Notes under the pieces: generated by a model | The model's input: only the letters and a program-made list of their open reading frames with translations | Told to the model about the DNA's origin: nothing | Database searches by the model: none | NCBI GenBank assembly: GCA_017623155.1 | Contig: JAGAPR010000001.1 | Span: 186,001-250,000 of the forward strand | DNA from: Prevotella sp. | GTDB taxonomy: Bacteria > Bacteroidota > Bacteroidia > Bacteroidales > Bacteroidaceae | Reading direction: 5' to 3' | Length of the DNA: 64,000 nt | Made by a program: the position numbers and the translations under genes | Part shown: piece after piece, positions 1-8,857 of the stretch | Layout: each line of letters begins with the position of its first letter | Position numbering within the stretch: position 1 is the stretch's first letter

Positions 1-289
1 AATCCGTCTTTCCCAAGGCAAAACGCAGGGCGAAGAACGGTTTTTTGAAATTAAAGATGCCGTAATTGAAAACCCAGTCGCCTCCGGTTCGCAAATCTTT
101 ATACCTTATTGCCGTATGGCCGTACAGGCTGTATATGGCATCATGAGGCGAACAAGTGAGCAGACTTATCTCTATGGAGTCATTGTTTAAAGTGTTTTCA
201 GCTTTTGAAGAAACAGGCATAAAAAAGCACGCAACCATCAAAATGATAGTTGGGATGAAATTTCTAAAAACACTTTTAAATTGTTTCAC
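1..289 (-). CDS. DUF4105 domain protein, N-terminal part (gene runs off the window)
   Basis: Reading the minus strand from a GTG at 289 gives about 96 codons open to the window edge. They contain a basic n-region, a hydrophobic stretch typical of a signal peptide, and then the blocks SLLTCSPHDAIYSLYGHTAIRY and VFNYGIFNF, which I recognise as the start of the DUF4105 family, a Bacteroidetes exported protein of unclear biochemical role. The start is uncertain. A TAATTTTG -7-like box lies at 301-294, only a few bases upstream, so either the message is nearly leaderless or translation starts further in, for example at the ATG at 238. The gene is divergent from coaX and shares a short control region with it. 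Function beyond family membership cannot be read here. Confidence 0.72.
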   Translation of the reverse strand, partial: MKQFKSVFRNFIPTIILMVACFFMPVSSKAENTLNNDSIEISLLTCSPHDAIYSLYGHTAIRYKDLRTGGDWVFNYGIFNFKKPFFALRFALGKTD

Positions 290-379
290 GATGCAAAATT
301 ACTCTCTTTTTTCTACTTTCGGTGCTATTATTTCGTTTTTTTTCAATAAATTTGCACGCTGTAAGCGAAAAAAGCATAA

Positions 380-1141
380 ATGAATTTAACGATAGACATC
401 GGTAATACATGCGTCAAACTCGTTGCTTTTGATGGGACATCTCCCGTTGAAGAGATAAGAATGGATAGTGATGAGTTGTTTAAATTGAATGATTTTTGTG
501 AGAAATATCATTTCAGACATGGCATATATTCTTCTGTAACAAATCTATCGGATGAATTCAAACACGCGATAGAAGCATTACCTTTCCCTGTAATGCGGTT
601 GGTTTCCGGTGTCACTCCCATACCTATTATTAATAAGTATTCAACTCCCAAGACATTGGGTACAGACAGATTGGCCGCGGCTGTCGGCTCTTTTCTTTCT
701 GTAAAAGACCGTGATATATTGATAATAGATGTGGGAACATGTATTACTTATGACTTTGTGAATTCCAAAGGTGAGTATCTCGGAGGAAATATTTCTCCCG
801 GTCCGACGGTAAGATTAAAATCACTCCATGCTTTTACAGATGCTCTTCCTCTGATAGAACGCAAAGGAAGCGTATCGGAGATAGGAGATACAACAGAAAT
901 GGCAATACGAAACGGAGTCATGCACGGAGTGGAGTATGAAATAGAGGGATGTATAAGTGAGTTCTCATCCAAATATCCTAATCTTTTGGTTTATTTAACA
1001 GGTGGGGTACAGTTAAATTTGCGCATATCAGAAAAAAAATGCATCTTTGTAGACAAATTGATAGTCCCTAAGGGCTTGAATTATATTCTTCTTTATAATA
1101 TCAAAGAACAAATTCATAATGAAAAAAATAATATTAAGTAG
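380..1141 (+). CDS. coaX: Type III pantothenate kinase CoaX
   Basis: This 253-aa cytoplasmic enzyme phosphorylates pantothenate with ATP, the first step of coenzyme A synthesis. Visible motifs of the ASKHA-fold type III family are the phosphate loop DIGNT (residues 6-10), the pantothenate-binding GTDR block (94-97) with its catalytic Asp96, the second phosphate loop DVGT (117-120), GGNISPG (135-141) and a late LTGG adenosine motif. Length is normal for the family. A TAAATTTG -7-like box lies at 347-354, just upstream. The gene leads a co-directional cluster: the next gene overlaps it by 23 bases, so the two are probably translated from one message. Confidence 0.95.
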   Translation: MNLTIDIGNTCVKLVAFDGTSPVEEIRMDSDELFKLNDFCEKYHFRHGIYSSVTNLSDEFKHAIEALPFPVMRLVSGVTPIPIINKYSTPKTLGTDRLAAAVGSFLSVKDRDILIIDVGTCITYDFVNSKGEYLGGNISPGPTVRLKSLHAFTDALPLIERKGSVSEIGDTTEMAIRNGVMHGVEYEIEGCISEFSSKYPNLLVYLTGGVQLNLRISEKKCIFVDKLIVPKGLNYILLYNIKEQIHNEKNNIK

Positions 1142-2420
1142 CGTTATATTGGGGCTTGTAGCCATACAGGCAACCGCTCAGAGTGGAACGAACTCTCCGT
1201 ACAGCCAGTACGGATTGGGCGTTTTGTCTGACCAGTCACAAGGTTTCAACCGCGGTATGAACGGTTTGGCGTTGGGAATGAGAGATGGCGGACAGGTGAA
1301 TTTTCTCAATCCGGCATCTTATTCGGCGGTAGATTCTCTTTCCATGATATTTGACGTGGGCCTTTCCGGACAATTAACGAATTTCAAGGAGGGCGGAAAA
1401 AAACTTAATGCGAAGAATGCCGATTTTGAATATGCGGTTGCTGCATTCAGAGGATTTCGTAATGTGGGTTTCAGTTTAGGTATCGTTCCTTTTACAAATA
1501 TCGGATATAATTATTCCGCCACGTCGAATGTAGGAACGTCGGAGATGGTATCGACGGAGACATACAATGGCTCCGGAGGTATTCATCAGGCTTATATCGG
1601 TGCGGGATGGAATTTCTTCGACGGCTTTTCCATCGGTGCAAATATTTCTTATTTGTGGGGTTCATACGAAAAAAATGTCAGTATAACAAACAGTGACAGT
1701 TATGTTAATTCTGTGGTAAAGACGTACAGCGCTGATGTTAACAGTTATAAAATTGATTTGGGCTTGCAGTGGCAGAAAGAAATATTGAAAGGAAACGTAA
1801 TGACCGTGGGTCTTACTTACGGTTTGGGACACAAACTGGGAGCAGATGCCAAATCCAAGATTACGAATAATAACAGCCAGACGAGTGTATCTACCGATGC
1901 AGAGTATGTCGCTTCCGACGGATTGAGCATTCCCGATATGTTTGGTGCCGGTATCTCATGGACACATAACGACCGGTTGGTATTGGGGCTTGATTATTCT
2001 TTGCAGAAGTGGGGCGGGATAGATATGCCTGAGACAAACTCGGAAACGGGGGAATATCAGTTGAAAAGCGGTTTGCTAAAAGATCGCAGTAAGGTTACTT
2101 TCGGCGGCGAGTGGACTCCAAGTGGTAAATGGACTCCCAATAACCAAAGCCATAAATTCCTGAGTCGTGTGAATTACCGGTTCGGAGTCTCTTACGCGAC
2201 ACCGTATGTTACTGTGAATGGTAATGACGGCCCTAAGGAATACAGCGTAAGTGCCGGTTTCGGACTACCTATTATAAATTCGGGCAAACGCTCTGTCTTA
2301 AATATAAGCGGACAATGGGTTCACTCGTCGGCAAAGAACATGATAACGGAAAATACATTCCGTATAAATATAGGTCTGACGTTCAATGAACTTTGGTTCA
2401 TGAAGATGAAATTGAAATAA
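1119..2420 (+). CDS. Outer-membrane beta-barrel protein of unknown specificity
   Basis: A 433-aa protein with a clear Sec signal peptide ending near ATAQS (about residues 1-20). The mature chain is rich in Gly, Ser, Asn and aromatic residues in alternating strand-like patterns, as in FadL/OmpP1-type or PorV-like barrels: NSPYSQYGLGVL, NFLNPASYSAVDSLSMIF and a C-terminal FRINIGLTFNELWFMKMKLK strand. The NPA motif near the N-terminus is typical of Bacteroidetes FadL-like proteins. It starts inside coaX and precedes lptC, suggesting an envelope-biogenesis operon. Substrate and exact barrel family are inferred, not seen. Confidence 0.75.
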   Translation: MKKIILSSVILGLVAIQATAQSGTNSPYSQYGLGVLSDQSQGFNRGMNGLALGMRDGGQVNFLNPASYSAVDSLSMIFDVGLSGQLTNFKEGGKKLNAKNADFEYAVAAFRGFRNVGFSLGIVPFTNIGYNYSATSNVGTSEMVSTETYNGSGGIHQAYIGAGWNFFDGFSIGANISYLWGSYEKNVSITNSDSYVNSVVKTYSADVNSYKIDLGLQWQKEILKGNVMTVGLTYGLGHKLGADAKSKITNNNSQTSVSTDAEYVASDGLSIPDMFGAGISWTHNDRLVLGLDYSLQKWGGIDMPETNSETGEYQLKSGLLKDRSKVTFGGEWTPSGKWTPNNQSHKFLSRVNYRFGVSYATPYVTVNGNDGPKEYSVSAGFGLPIINSGKRSVLNISGQWVHSSAKNMITENTFRINIGLTFNELWFMKMKLK

Positions 2421-2450
2421 TACGTATTGTCTACGGATATTTAAGTATAT

Positions 2451-3134
2451 ATGTCTGATAGTAATATAACAGCCGTGGTAAGGATGAAAGCACTTTTCAT
2501 CCTTACCACGTTTTTGTTTCTTCTATCGTGCGAGGAAAGCAAGGAACATGTAGCACCGGCCATTCGTGATCGCGATTCGGTTTCCGTGATGACGAGCTAT
2601 GGTGTGAACACATTGATTTCGGATTCGGGGGTAATAAAATATCGCATTGTTACGGAGCAATGGGATGTAAACCAAATAAAACAGCCCACACGGTGGACGT
2701 TTATAAAAGGTATATTCCTTGAGCAGTTTGACGAGAAATTCCATGTACATGCTTATATTCAGGCCGACACGGCATGGTATTATGATCAGAAGAAACTGTG
2801 GGAACTTCGCGGCCGGGTACGTATCCGCAATGTTAATGGAATGATATTCAATAGCGAAGAGCTGTTTTGGGATGGAATGACTCATGAGCTTTATTCTTAT
2901 AAATTCTCACGTCTGGTGACACCTGAGAGAACTTTGCAGGGTACTTATTTTCGCAGCGACGAGAGAATGACGCATTATGTTGTGTCTAATTCAAAAGGCT
3001 CGTTTGTGAAATCAGACATGGATGGCGAGCCTGTTGAAAACGATACAACCGCAAAGTCGGATACCGCAACGGTAGAACAGTATGTTCGTCCGGCTGCAAC
3101 GCCAAGGGCGGCAATTAATAAAAACGCGCAATGA
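2451..3134 (+). CDS. lptC: LptC-like LPS export lipoprotein
   Basis: The product fits the periplasmic LptC family, which hands lipopolysaccharide from the LptB2FG transporter to LptA. The N-terminus has a lipoprotein signal with lipobox-like FLLSC. The mature part carries an LptC/OstA-like beta-jellyroll, with motifs such as YDQKKLWELRGRVRIRNVNG and FNSEELFWD recognisable from Bacteroidetes homologues. An internal ATG at 2484 (MKALFILTTF) gives a more normal signal peptide than the first ATG at 2451 and is my preferred start. The C-terminus is a low-complexity tail. It overlaps the following CNNM-type gene by four bases (ATGA). Confidence 0.8.
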   Translation: MSDSNITAVVRMKALFILTTFLFLLSCEESKEHVAPAIRDRDSVSVMTSYGVNTLISDSGVIKYRIVTEQWDVNQIKQPTRWTFIKGIFLEQFDEKFHVHAYIQADTAWYYDQKKLWELRGRVRIRNVNGMIFNSEELFWDGMTHELYSYKFSRLVTPERTLQGTYFRSDERMTHYVVSNSKGSFVKSDMDGEPVENDTTAKSDTATVEQYVRPAATPRAAINKNAQ

Positions 3135-4390
3135 CTCAGCAAATAATAGGATTATTGATAACGATGATATTCTCGGCTTTCTTCTCGGGAATGGAGATTG
3201 CTTTTGTTTCGAGCAACAGGTTGTTGGCCGAGATGGATCGCAGCAAAAACGGATTGGCACAGAAAGCGATGGCATACTTTTATCGCCATCAGAACAATTT
3301 TGTAAGTACGATGCTTGTGGGAAATAATATTGCGCTGGTCGTTTACGGAATATTGTTTGCCCAAATATTTGATTCCACGTTGTTTTATAACCTTAGTGAC
3401 GGGCAAAGAGTAACCGCAGACACAATTCTTTCCACGGTCGTGGTATTGTTTACCGGAGAGTTTCTGCCCAAAACAATATTTAAGAGCAACCCGAATACGA
3501 TGCTTACGATATTTGCCATACCGGCATATATCTTTTATGTTATATTGTATCCGATATCCCGTTTCTCGACATTGATGTCTCGGTTATTGCTGCGTGTGGC
3601 GGGAGTCAAGATGCGTAAGGAAAAGGAGGGCATGGAGTTTACAAAGATAGACCTTGATTATCTTGTACAAAGCAGTATAGACAATGCCAAAGACGATGAG
3701 GATATAGAGGAGGAAGTGAAGATATTTCATAATGCGCTCGACTTCTCGGATAAAAAAGTTCGCGACTGTATGATTCCTCGTACAGAGATAGAAGCGGTAG
3801 ACATAGACGAATGCGGTACGGAAGAATTGAAGAGTCGTTTCGTTGATACCGGCTTTTCAAAAATCATCGTTTACAAGGGCGATATCGACCATATCGTCGG
3901 ATACATTCACTCATCGGAAATGTTCCGCAATCCTCAAACATGGAAAGACCATATTCGCACGGTGCCATACGTGCCGGAGATTATGGCTGCCAAAAAACTC
4001 ATGCATACACTTCTTCAACAAAAAAAGAGTCTCGGTGTCGTGGTAGACGAGTTTGGCGGCACCAGCGGTATCGTGTCGCTTGAAGATATAGTGGAAGAGA
4101 TTTTCGGCGATATAGAAGACGAACACGACAGTACAAACTATATAGCGACACGGATAGATAACAACGAATATATGTTGTCGGCCCGTCTTGAAATAGAAAA
4201 GGTGAACGAGATGTTTGACCTTGACTTGCCTGAGAGCGATGAGTATATGACTCTCGGAGGTTTGATATTGCATGAATATCAAAGCTTCCCAAAACTCAAT
4301 GAGGTGGTGAAAGTAGGGAATTATGAGTTTAAGATAGTTAAAAACACTATGACAAAAATAGAGGTAGTGAGACTAAAAGTCCTTGAATAG
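3131..4390 (+). CDS. CNNM/CorC-type membrane protein with CBS pair (hemolysin-like)
   Basis: A 419-aa inner-membrane protein of the CNNM/HlyC-CorC family. An N-terminal DUF21 transmembrane domain (about 1-180, beginning with FSAFFSGMEIAFVSSNR) is followed by a CBS pair (about 195-330, with VRDCMIPRTEIEAVD and VVVDEFGGTSGIVSLEDIVEEIFGDIEDE) and a C-terminal CorC_HlyC domain. Family members are linked to Mg2+/Co2+ homeostasis; haemolysis is a historical name. The start overlaps the lptC stop. A paralogue of the same architecture, GldE, lies at 23.9 kb. Transport substrate is not deducible. Confidence 0.88.
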   Translation: MTQQIIGLLITMIFSAFFSGMEIAFVSSNRLLAEMDRSKNGLAQKAMAYFYRHQNNFVSTMLVGNNIALVVYGILFAQIFDSTLFYNLSDGQRVTADTILSTVVVLFTGEFLPKTIFKSNPNTMLTIFAIPAYIFYVILYPISRFSTLMSRLLLRVAGVKMRKEKEGMEFTKIDLDYLVQSSIDNAKDDEDIEEEVKIFHNALDFSDKKVRDCMIPRTEIEAVDIDECGTEELKSRFVDTGFSKIIVYKGDIDHIVGYIHSSEMFRNPQTWKDHIRTVPYVPEIMAAKKLMHTLLQQKKSLGVVVDEFGGTSGIVSLEDIVEEIFGDIEDEHDSTNYIATRIDNNEYMLSARLEIEKVNEMFDLDLPESDEYMTLGGLILHEYQSFPKLNEVVKVGNYEFKIVKNTMTKIEVVRLKVLE

Positions 4391-4505
4391 ACTATTTTTT
4401 TTACGTTTTATACCGCTGTTTACTATAATTTTAGTAATTTTGTCCGCTAATAGTGTCAGTTTGAACACATTAAATGAAAATAAAATAATAAAACAATAAA
4501 AAGTA

Positions 4506-6650
4506 ATGGCAGCATTAGGAACAATTAGAAAAAGAGGCGCAATCCTTGCCGGTATCATCGGCTTGGGCCTTTTCGCGTTTATTGCCGAAGAGGCGGTGCG
4601 CTCTTGTGAGGCTACACAAAACGAGAAACGCCAGCAAGTAGGCGAGGTTTTGGGTGAAAAATTATCAGTACAAGATTTCCAAACTCTTGTAGATGAGTAT
4701 CAGGAAGTAATAAAGATGACGCAGGGGCGTGATAATTTTACCGACGAGGAACTCAACAGCATCAAAGATCAGGTATGGGAAACATACGTGAATAACAAGC
4801 TTTTGGCTGATGAAGCCGACAAATTGGGACTCAAAGTCACAGATGTCGAGTTGCAGAATATCCTCAAAGAGGGTAAGAATCCTATTCTCATGCAGTCGCC
4901 TTTCGTTAATCAGCAGACGGGACGCTTCGACGCTTCTATGCTGACAAAGTTCTTGGCAGACTATAAGAACATGGCAAACGGACAAAATCCGCAGATGGCC
5001 GAGCAGTATCAGAGAATATACAACTACTGGAACTTTATCGAGAAGACGCTCCGTCAGCAGACTCTCGCCATGAAATATCAGCGCCTGCTTTTCTCAGGCT
5101 GTCTTATCTCTAACCCTGTTTCAGCGAAGATGGCTTTCGAGGCACAGAATGAAGAGAGCAACATCCAATTGGCATCATTGGCTTATTCCACAATCAACGA
5201 CAACAAGGTTGAGATAAGCGAAAGCGATATCAAGAAGAAGTATGACGAGAAAAAGGACATGTTCAAGCAGTATGTAGAGACCCGCGACATCAAGTATGTA
5301 GACGTGCAGGTTCTTCCTTCGGCGGCTGATCGCAACGCTTTGATGAAAAACATGAAAGATGCTTCTGCCGAACTTCAAGGCGATGCAGACCCCGCAAACA
5401 TCGTTCGTAAGGCACAATCACTGATAGCATACACCGGAATTCCTGTTACATCAAAGGCTTTTCCGAGCGATATCTCTGCAAAAATAGACTCAATGGCAGT
5501 GGGGCAGACCACACAACCGTTTGAGACAACGCGCGATAATACGCTGAATGTCATCAAGTTGATTTCAAAGACACAGATGCCCGACTCGGTGGAATATCGC
5601 CAGATACAGATTGGCGGTGCCACTGTTGAGGCAGCCCGCAAGACGGCAGACAGTGTATACAATGCTCTTCAAGGCGGCGCAAACTTCGAGGAACTCGCAA
5701 AGAAGTACAATCAGGAGGGAACAAAGCAGTGGCTCACATCAGCTATGTATGAGAACAGCCAGATGATAGACCCGGACTCAAAGACATACCTCGAAACAAT
5801 CAACTCGCTCGGCGTGAACGAGACAAAGAATCTTGAAATGCCGCAAGGCAATATAATCGTGCAAGTTACGGATCGCAAGGCTATGGTCAACAAATATGTT
5901 GCCGCAGTGATTAAGCGTACCATCGATTTCTCTAAAGATACGTACTCAGCCGCTTACAACAAGTTCAGCCAGTATGTCAGCGAGAACCGCACACTCGATG
6001 CTCTTGAAAAGAACGCCAAGAAAAACGGTTATCAGGTATTGGAGCGCAAGGATATGGTAAATTCAGAGCACAACGTGGTTGGTGTGCGTGCCACACGCGA
6101 TGCCATGAAATGGATATTTGATGCGAAAGAGAACGAGATTTCTCCTCTCTATGAGTGCGGCAACAACGACCACATGCTCGTTGTCGTGATGACAAAGATA
6201 CATCCGGTGGGCTATCGTGACATGGAAGACGTTAAAGACTTGTTGAAAGCAGAGGTGCTCCGTGACAAGAAGTTTGAAATGCTTAAAGACAAACTGGCCG
6301 GTGTAAATAACATCGCAGCTGCAAAGTCAAAGGGTGCTCAGGTCAATGACGTTAACCAGATAACTTTCAGCGCTCCTGTATTCGTACAGGCAACCGGTGC
6401 AAGCGAACCGGCACTTAGCGGTGCTGTGGCATCGGTAAAGCAGGGACAGTTCAGCCCGCGTGTAATCAAAGGCAACGGTGGCGCATACTTGTTCAATGTA
6501 GTTAAGAAGTCAAAGCGTGCCGGAACGAAATTCGACGCTAAGGCAATGGAGGCACAACTCTCGCAGCAGGCAGCACAGGCCGCCTCTCGTTTCATGAACG
6601 AGCTTTATATCGATGCGGAAGTTGTCGACAATCGTTATCTGTTCTTCTGA
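4506..6650 (+). CDS. ppiD: PpiD/SurA-type peptidylprolyl isomerase foldase
   Basis: A 714-aa membrane-anchored periplasmic chaperone. A single N-terminal transmembrane segment (about 13-30, IGLGLFAFIAEEAV) follows a short basic cytoplasmic tail. Then comes a SurA_N-like helical region (about 35-230), a central parvulin rotamase domain (about 340-450, including VEYRQIQIGG and GANFEELAKKYNQEG) and a long helical C-terminal part. It probably helps fold outer-membrane and secreted proteins; isomerase activity is inferred. A TAATTTTG box at 4435-4442 could give it its own promoter, although it follows the lptC/CorC genes on the same strand. The stop is followed by an exceptionally long hairpin. 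Confidence 0.87.
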   Translation: MAALGTIRKRGAILAGIIGLGLFAFIAEEAVRSCEATQNEKRQQVGEVLGEKLSVQDFQTLVDEYQEVIKMTQGRDNFTDEELNSIKDQVWETYVNNKLLADEADKLGLKVTDVELQNILKEGKNPILMQSPFVNQQTGRFDASMLTKFLADYKNMANGQNPQMAEQYQRIYNYWNFIEKTLRQQTLAMKYQRLLFSGCLISNPVSAKMAFEAQNEESNIQLASLAYSTINDNKVEISESDIKKKYDEKKDMFKQYVETRDIKYVDVQVLPSAADRNALMKNMKDASAELQGDADPANIVRKAQSLIAYTGIPVTSKAFPSDISAKIDSMAVGQTTQPFETTRDNTLNVIKLISKTQMPDSVEYRQIQIGGATVEAARKTADSVYNALQGGANFEELAKKYNQEGTKQWLTSAMYENSQMIDPDSKTYLETINSLGVNETKNLEMPQGNIIVQVTDRKAMVNKYVAAVIKRTIDFSKDTYSAAYNKFSQYVSENRTLDALEKNAKKNGYQVLERKDMVNSEHNVVGVRATRDAMKWIFDAKENEISPLYECGNNDHMLVVVMTKIHPVGYRDMEDVKDLLKAEVLRDKKFEMLKDKLAGVNNIAAAKSKGAQVNDVNQITFSAPVFVQATGASEPALSGAVASVKQGQFSPRVIKGNGGAYLFNVVKKSKRAGTKFDAKAMEAQLSQQAAQAASRFMNELYIDAEVVDNRYLFF

Positions 6651-6666
6651 TAAGTTTGATTAAATA

Positions 6667-6736
6667 AATTATATCATAAGAAAAGCCGCAAAACAGATTA
6701 CAAATTCTGTTTTGCGGCTTTTCTTATGATATAATT
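6667..6736. terminator. 31-bp perfect hairpin, bidirectional terminator
   Basis: The arms 6667-6697 and 6706-6736 are perfect inverted complements separated by an 8-base loop. The stem has a GC-rich core (AAAAGCCGCAAAACAG) and A/T-rich flanks, so either strand ends in a T-rich tract. It closes ppiD on the plus strand. It also lies downstream of the Fic/HsdR-remnant unit on the minus strand. Confidence 0.85.
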
Positions 6737-6774
6737 ACGCTGTTGAAATTATTTGGCTGATCAGTTTGGCGAAA

Positions 6775-6870
6775 TCATTGGATGTTTACTTGAAAATCCT
6801 TGGCTGTTGCACAATAACGATAGATAGTCCCTAATCCGTCAATGTCTTTTATGATATCTAAATTCCTCAT
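6775..6870 (-). pseudogene. Probable N-terminal remnant of a type I restriction HsdR gene
   Basis: On the minus strand an ATG at 6870 lies three bases past the Fic stop codon (TGA-GTT-ATG) and opens 31 codons, containing DIIKDIDGLGTIYRYC, before a stop. The coupling to Fic and the pattern of an LxxLYxYCxxAxxF-like start resemble the N-terminal region of HsdR/DUF4145-type restriction subunits. The reading frame then collapses near the ppiD terminator. With the HsdS remnant on the other side of Fic it suggests an eroded hsdS-fic-hsdR order. The family call rests on pattern memory only; it could be an unrelated short ORF. Confidence 0.33.
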
Positions 6871-6873
6871 AAC

Positions 6874-7887
6874 TCAATCTTTTATAAATTGCCAATAACC
6901 ATCTTTGTCTGAACCGATGCGTCGTATCACTGTTCCATTCAATTTCTTGATGTGTCGGGCAACGGTGGCACGACCGATACCCAGCACTTGCGAATATTCA
7001 TCGTAGGTGTATTCCGGATGTTCTTTTATTGCGGCGACAAGCCGTGAAGTGGTATCGTTGTTTTTTACAGTATCACTTGCAGTATCATTTACAGTATCAC
7101 TTGTGGACTTTTGATACTGTAAAATCCGGCTTTCCAGATTTGCTATATGTTGTGACATCATTACATCTTGAATAATGGTACTGTCTTCATGCTCACGGCT
7201 GTCTATTAATGCTTGTATGTATTCTCCTTTTGCCTCTTTCGTCACAATGGAAGGGATAAGTCCCAACTGCCGTTGCACCATGTTCATCAATAGGCGTGTG
7301 GTGCGACCGTTGCCGTCCACCCACGGATGAATGGTAACCAAGCGGAAATGGACTTCAAAACTCAGCCGATAACAGGCGGCCATGTCGTTTTTGTCCACGG
7401 ATGATAATGCCTCGTTCAACCATTCACAAAACTCAGCCGTTGCTTTGGGTATCTTTTGAAAAGCCAGATAGCTCTTTCCTCCGATACCGGCACTCACATT
7501 GCAACGGCGCAGTTCGCCTTTGGAGGAATCGAATGTACCGCCTAATGTGGAGTATTCCGAACCGGTACGCCGCATGACCTTGGCAGACAGCTCACATAAA
7601 AAATCAACCGTGTAAGGCCGAGCTGACTTTACCCATTCACCCCCAAAGAGATAGGCGTTCTTCAAGTCGACATTCATCATTTGCTCCGTGAGGCTTCTTC
7701 CCTTAACGGCAATTCCTTCGTCAAACAGTAGTTGGTTTTCCACCTCGGTAACGGTAGAACCCTCGATGGCTGTGGAGTGCGTGATAAGCGAATAGAGGTA
7801 GAATTTGTCATAATCTACCTGTTGCTCAATCCCCGAACCTGTGTATTGGTTGATGGTATTTCTTAATTCTTTGTCTATCTCTTTCAT
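6874..7887 (-). CDS. Fic-domain protein (probable AMP transferase) with winged-helix C-terminus
   Basis: Fic enzymes transfer AMP (less often other nucleotidyl groups) to a hydroxyl side chain of target proteins. With the start at the ATG at 7887 (MKEIDKEL) the protein is 337 aa. A longer reading from 7947 runs through the end of an HsdS remnant and is unlikely. The core motif HPWVDGNGR (residues 187-195) is intact, with catalytic His and the GNGR loop. An N-terminal STAIEG block (38-43) matches the (S/T)xxxE(G/N) inhibitory helix, so it should be autoinhibited. The C-terminal 80 residues (DEYSQVLGIGRATVARHIKKL) look like a winged helix. A polar linker carries repeated SDTV/NDT units. Such genes are common cargo of Bacteroidales type I restriction loci. 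Confidence 0.9.
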   Translation of the reverse strand: MKEIDKELRNTINQYTGSGIEQQVDYDKFYLYSLITHSTAIEGSTVTEVENQLLFDEGIAVKGRSLTEQMMNVDLKNAYLFGGEWVKSARPYTVDFLCELSAKVMRRTGSEYSTLGGTFDSSKGELRRCNVSAGIGGKSYLAFQKIPKATAEFCEWLNEALSSVDKNDMAACYRLSFEVHFRLVTIHPWVDGNGRTTRLLMNMVQRQLGLIPSIVTKEAKGEYIQALIDSREHEDSTIIQDVMMSQHIANLESRILQYQKSTSDTVNDTASDTVKNNDTTSRLVAAIKEHPEYTYDEYSQVLGIGRATVARHIKKLNGTVIRRIGSDKDGYWQFIKD

Positions 7888-7900
7888 TGTACCGTCATTT

Positions 7901-8029
7901 TTAGGAGAAATAATATTGCATCCGTTCTGCCATAAGGGGTTCGGCATCTGTCAGTTGAAAGCGTATCAGTTCTTTTTGCTGCTCGATGGCTTCGAGTTTT
8001 GATGCAAATTGCTGCTGCAAGGCGAGCGT
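7901..8029 (-). pseudogene. C-terminal remnant of a type I restriction specificity subunit (HsdS)
   Basis: One minus-strand frame reads TLALQQQFASKLEAIEQQ followed by KELIRFQLTDAEPLMAERMQ and YYFS before a TAA at 7903-7901. This closely matches the conserved coiled-coil end of Bacteroidales HsdS proteins (LALQQQFAxKIEAIExQKELI...RMxYYF). About 43 codons remain; the target-recognition domains and any hsdM are absent. The fragment ends 14 bases before the Fic ATG, the arrangement expected of an hsdS-fic operon. It is a relic, not a working gene. Confidence 0.82.
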
Positions 8030-8179
8030 ATGAAACTTATTTCAAATTATTCGCAAGCTCATCGGCACGTGTCGATGGCAGACTATCTAATGCAAAGATA
8101 TGAAAAATATGTGATATAAATATTACATTGCAATAACTTTGCATTGAAAATCGTTATATAATAAAGGAAATAAAGGACT

Positions 8180-8668
8180 ATGCAAGATTTCGCGGCAATA
8201 GATTTTGAGACAGCCAACAACGAGCGTTCGTCGGTATGTTCGGTCGGTATTGTGATAGTGCGCGGTGGAGAGATCGTGGACAAGTTTTATTCTCTCATCA
8301 AGCCAGAGCCTGAGTATTATAACTATTGGTGCAGCCAAGTGCACGGCCTTTGTGCCGACGATACGGCGGATGCTCCGGTGTTTCCTGAGGTATGGAAGCA
8401 GATAGAGCCGAAGATAGAGGGTCTGCCGTTGGTGGCTCACAACAAGGCGTTCGATGAGAGTTGTCTGAAAGCCGTTTTCCGTGTTTATCAAATGGACTAT
8501 CCCGACTACGAGTTTTATTGCACTTGTATTGCTTCGCGCAGGCGTTGGCCCGGTGGCCGGCATAATCTCGATATTATCGCCGCCCGCTGCAGATATGATT
8601 TAACCCGCCATCACCATGCCTTGGCCGATGCGGAAGCCTGCGCTGCCATTGCATTGGAAATATTATGA
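8180..8668 (+). CDS. DnaQ-like 3'-5' exonuclease (DEDDh)
   Basis: A 162-aa stand-alone exonuclease of the DEDDh superfamily, akin to the polymerase III epsilon proofreading domain. Motif ExoI is DFETAN with Asp8 and Glu10, ExoII is the HNKAFDESCLK block, and ExoIII is HHALADAEACA with the catalytic His and Asp. No helicase, GIY-YIG or BRCT extension is present, so it is a minimal member. A TAACTTTG box lies at 8134-8141. Substrate (DNA repair, RNA or proofreading) cannot be deduced. It is flanked downstream by a long hairpin shared with the convergent gene. Confidence 0.88.
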   Translation: MQDFAAIDFETANNERSSVCSVGIVIVRGGEIVDKFYSLIKPEPEYYNYWCSQVHGLCADDTADAPVFPEVWKQIEPKIEGLPLVAHNKAFDESCLKAVFRVYQMDYPDYEFYCTCIASRRRWPGGRHNLDIIAARCRYDLTRHHHALADAEACAAIALEIL

Positions 8669-8748
8669 GATATGAAAATATGTGTTGTTTCATAGTTACC
8701 TGACAGTTATGTTTTTATTGCAACTTATGGAGTTGTTTGGTAAAAATG

Positions 8749-8825
8749 TAATAAACGCTTTCTATGTTTAAATCCAAATATTTTGACCAATATTTTGTGA
8801 TTTAAACATAGAAAGCATTTATTTA
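8749..8825. terminator. Long hairpin between convergent genes
   Basis: Arms around 8749-8774 and 8799-8824 pair over about 26 bases with one C/A mismatch (core GCTTTCTATGTTTAAATC and its complement). The loop is A/T-rich with its own small symmetry. It separates the exonuclease gene from the convergent secreted-protein gene and would end transcripts from both. Confidence 0.75.
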
Positions 8826-8857
8826 TTAACAGTTAATCCACCGACGGATATAAGTAT

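Noticed and set aside
156..383. 75-codon plus-strand ORF before coaX
   Set aside because: Antisense to the DUF4105 gene and overlapping the coaX start region.
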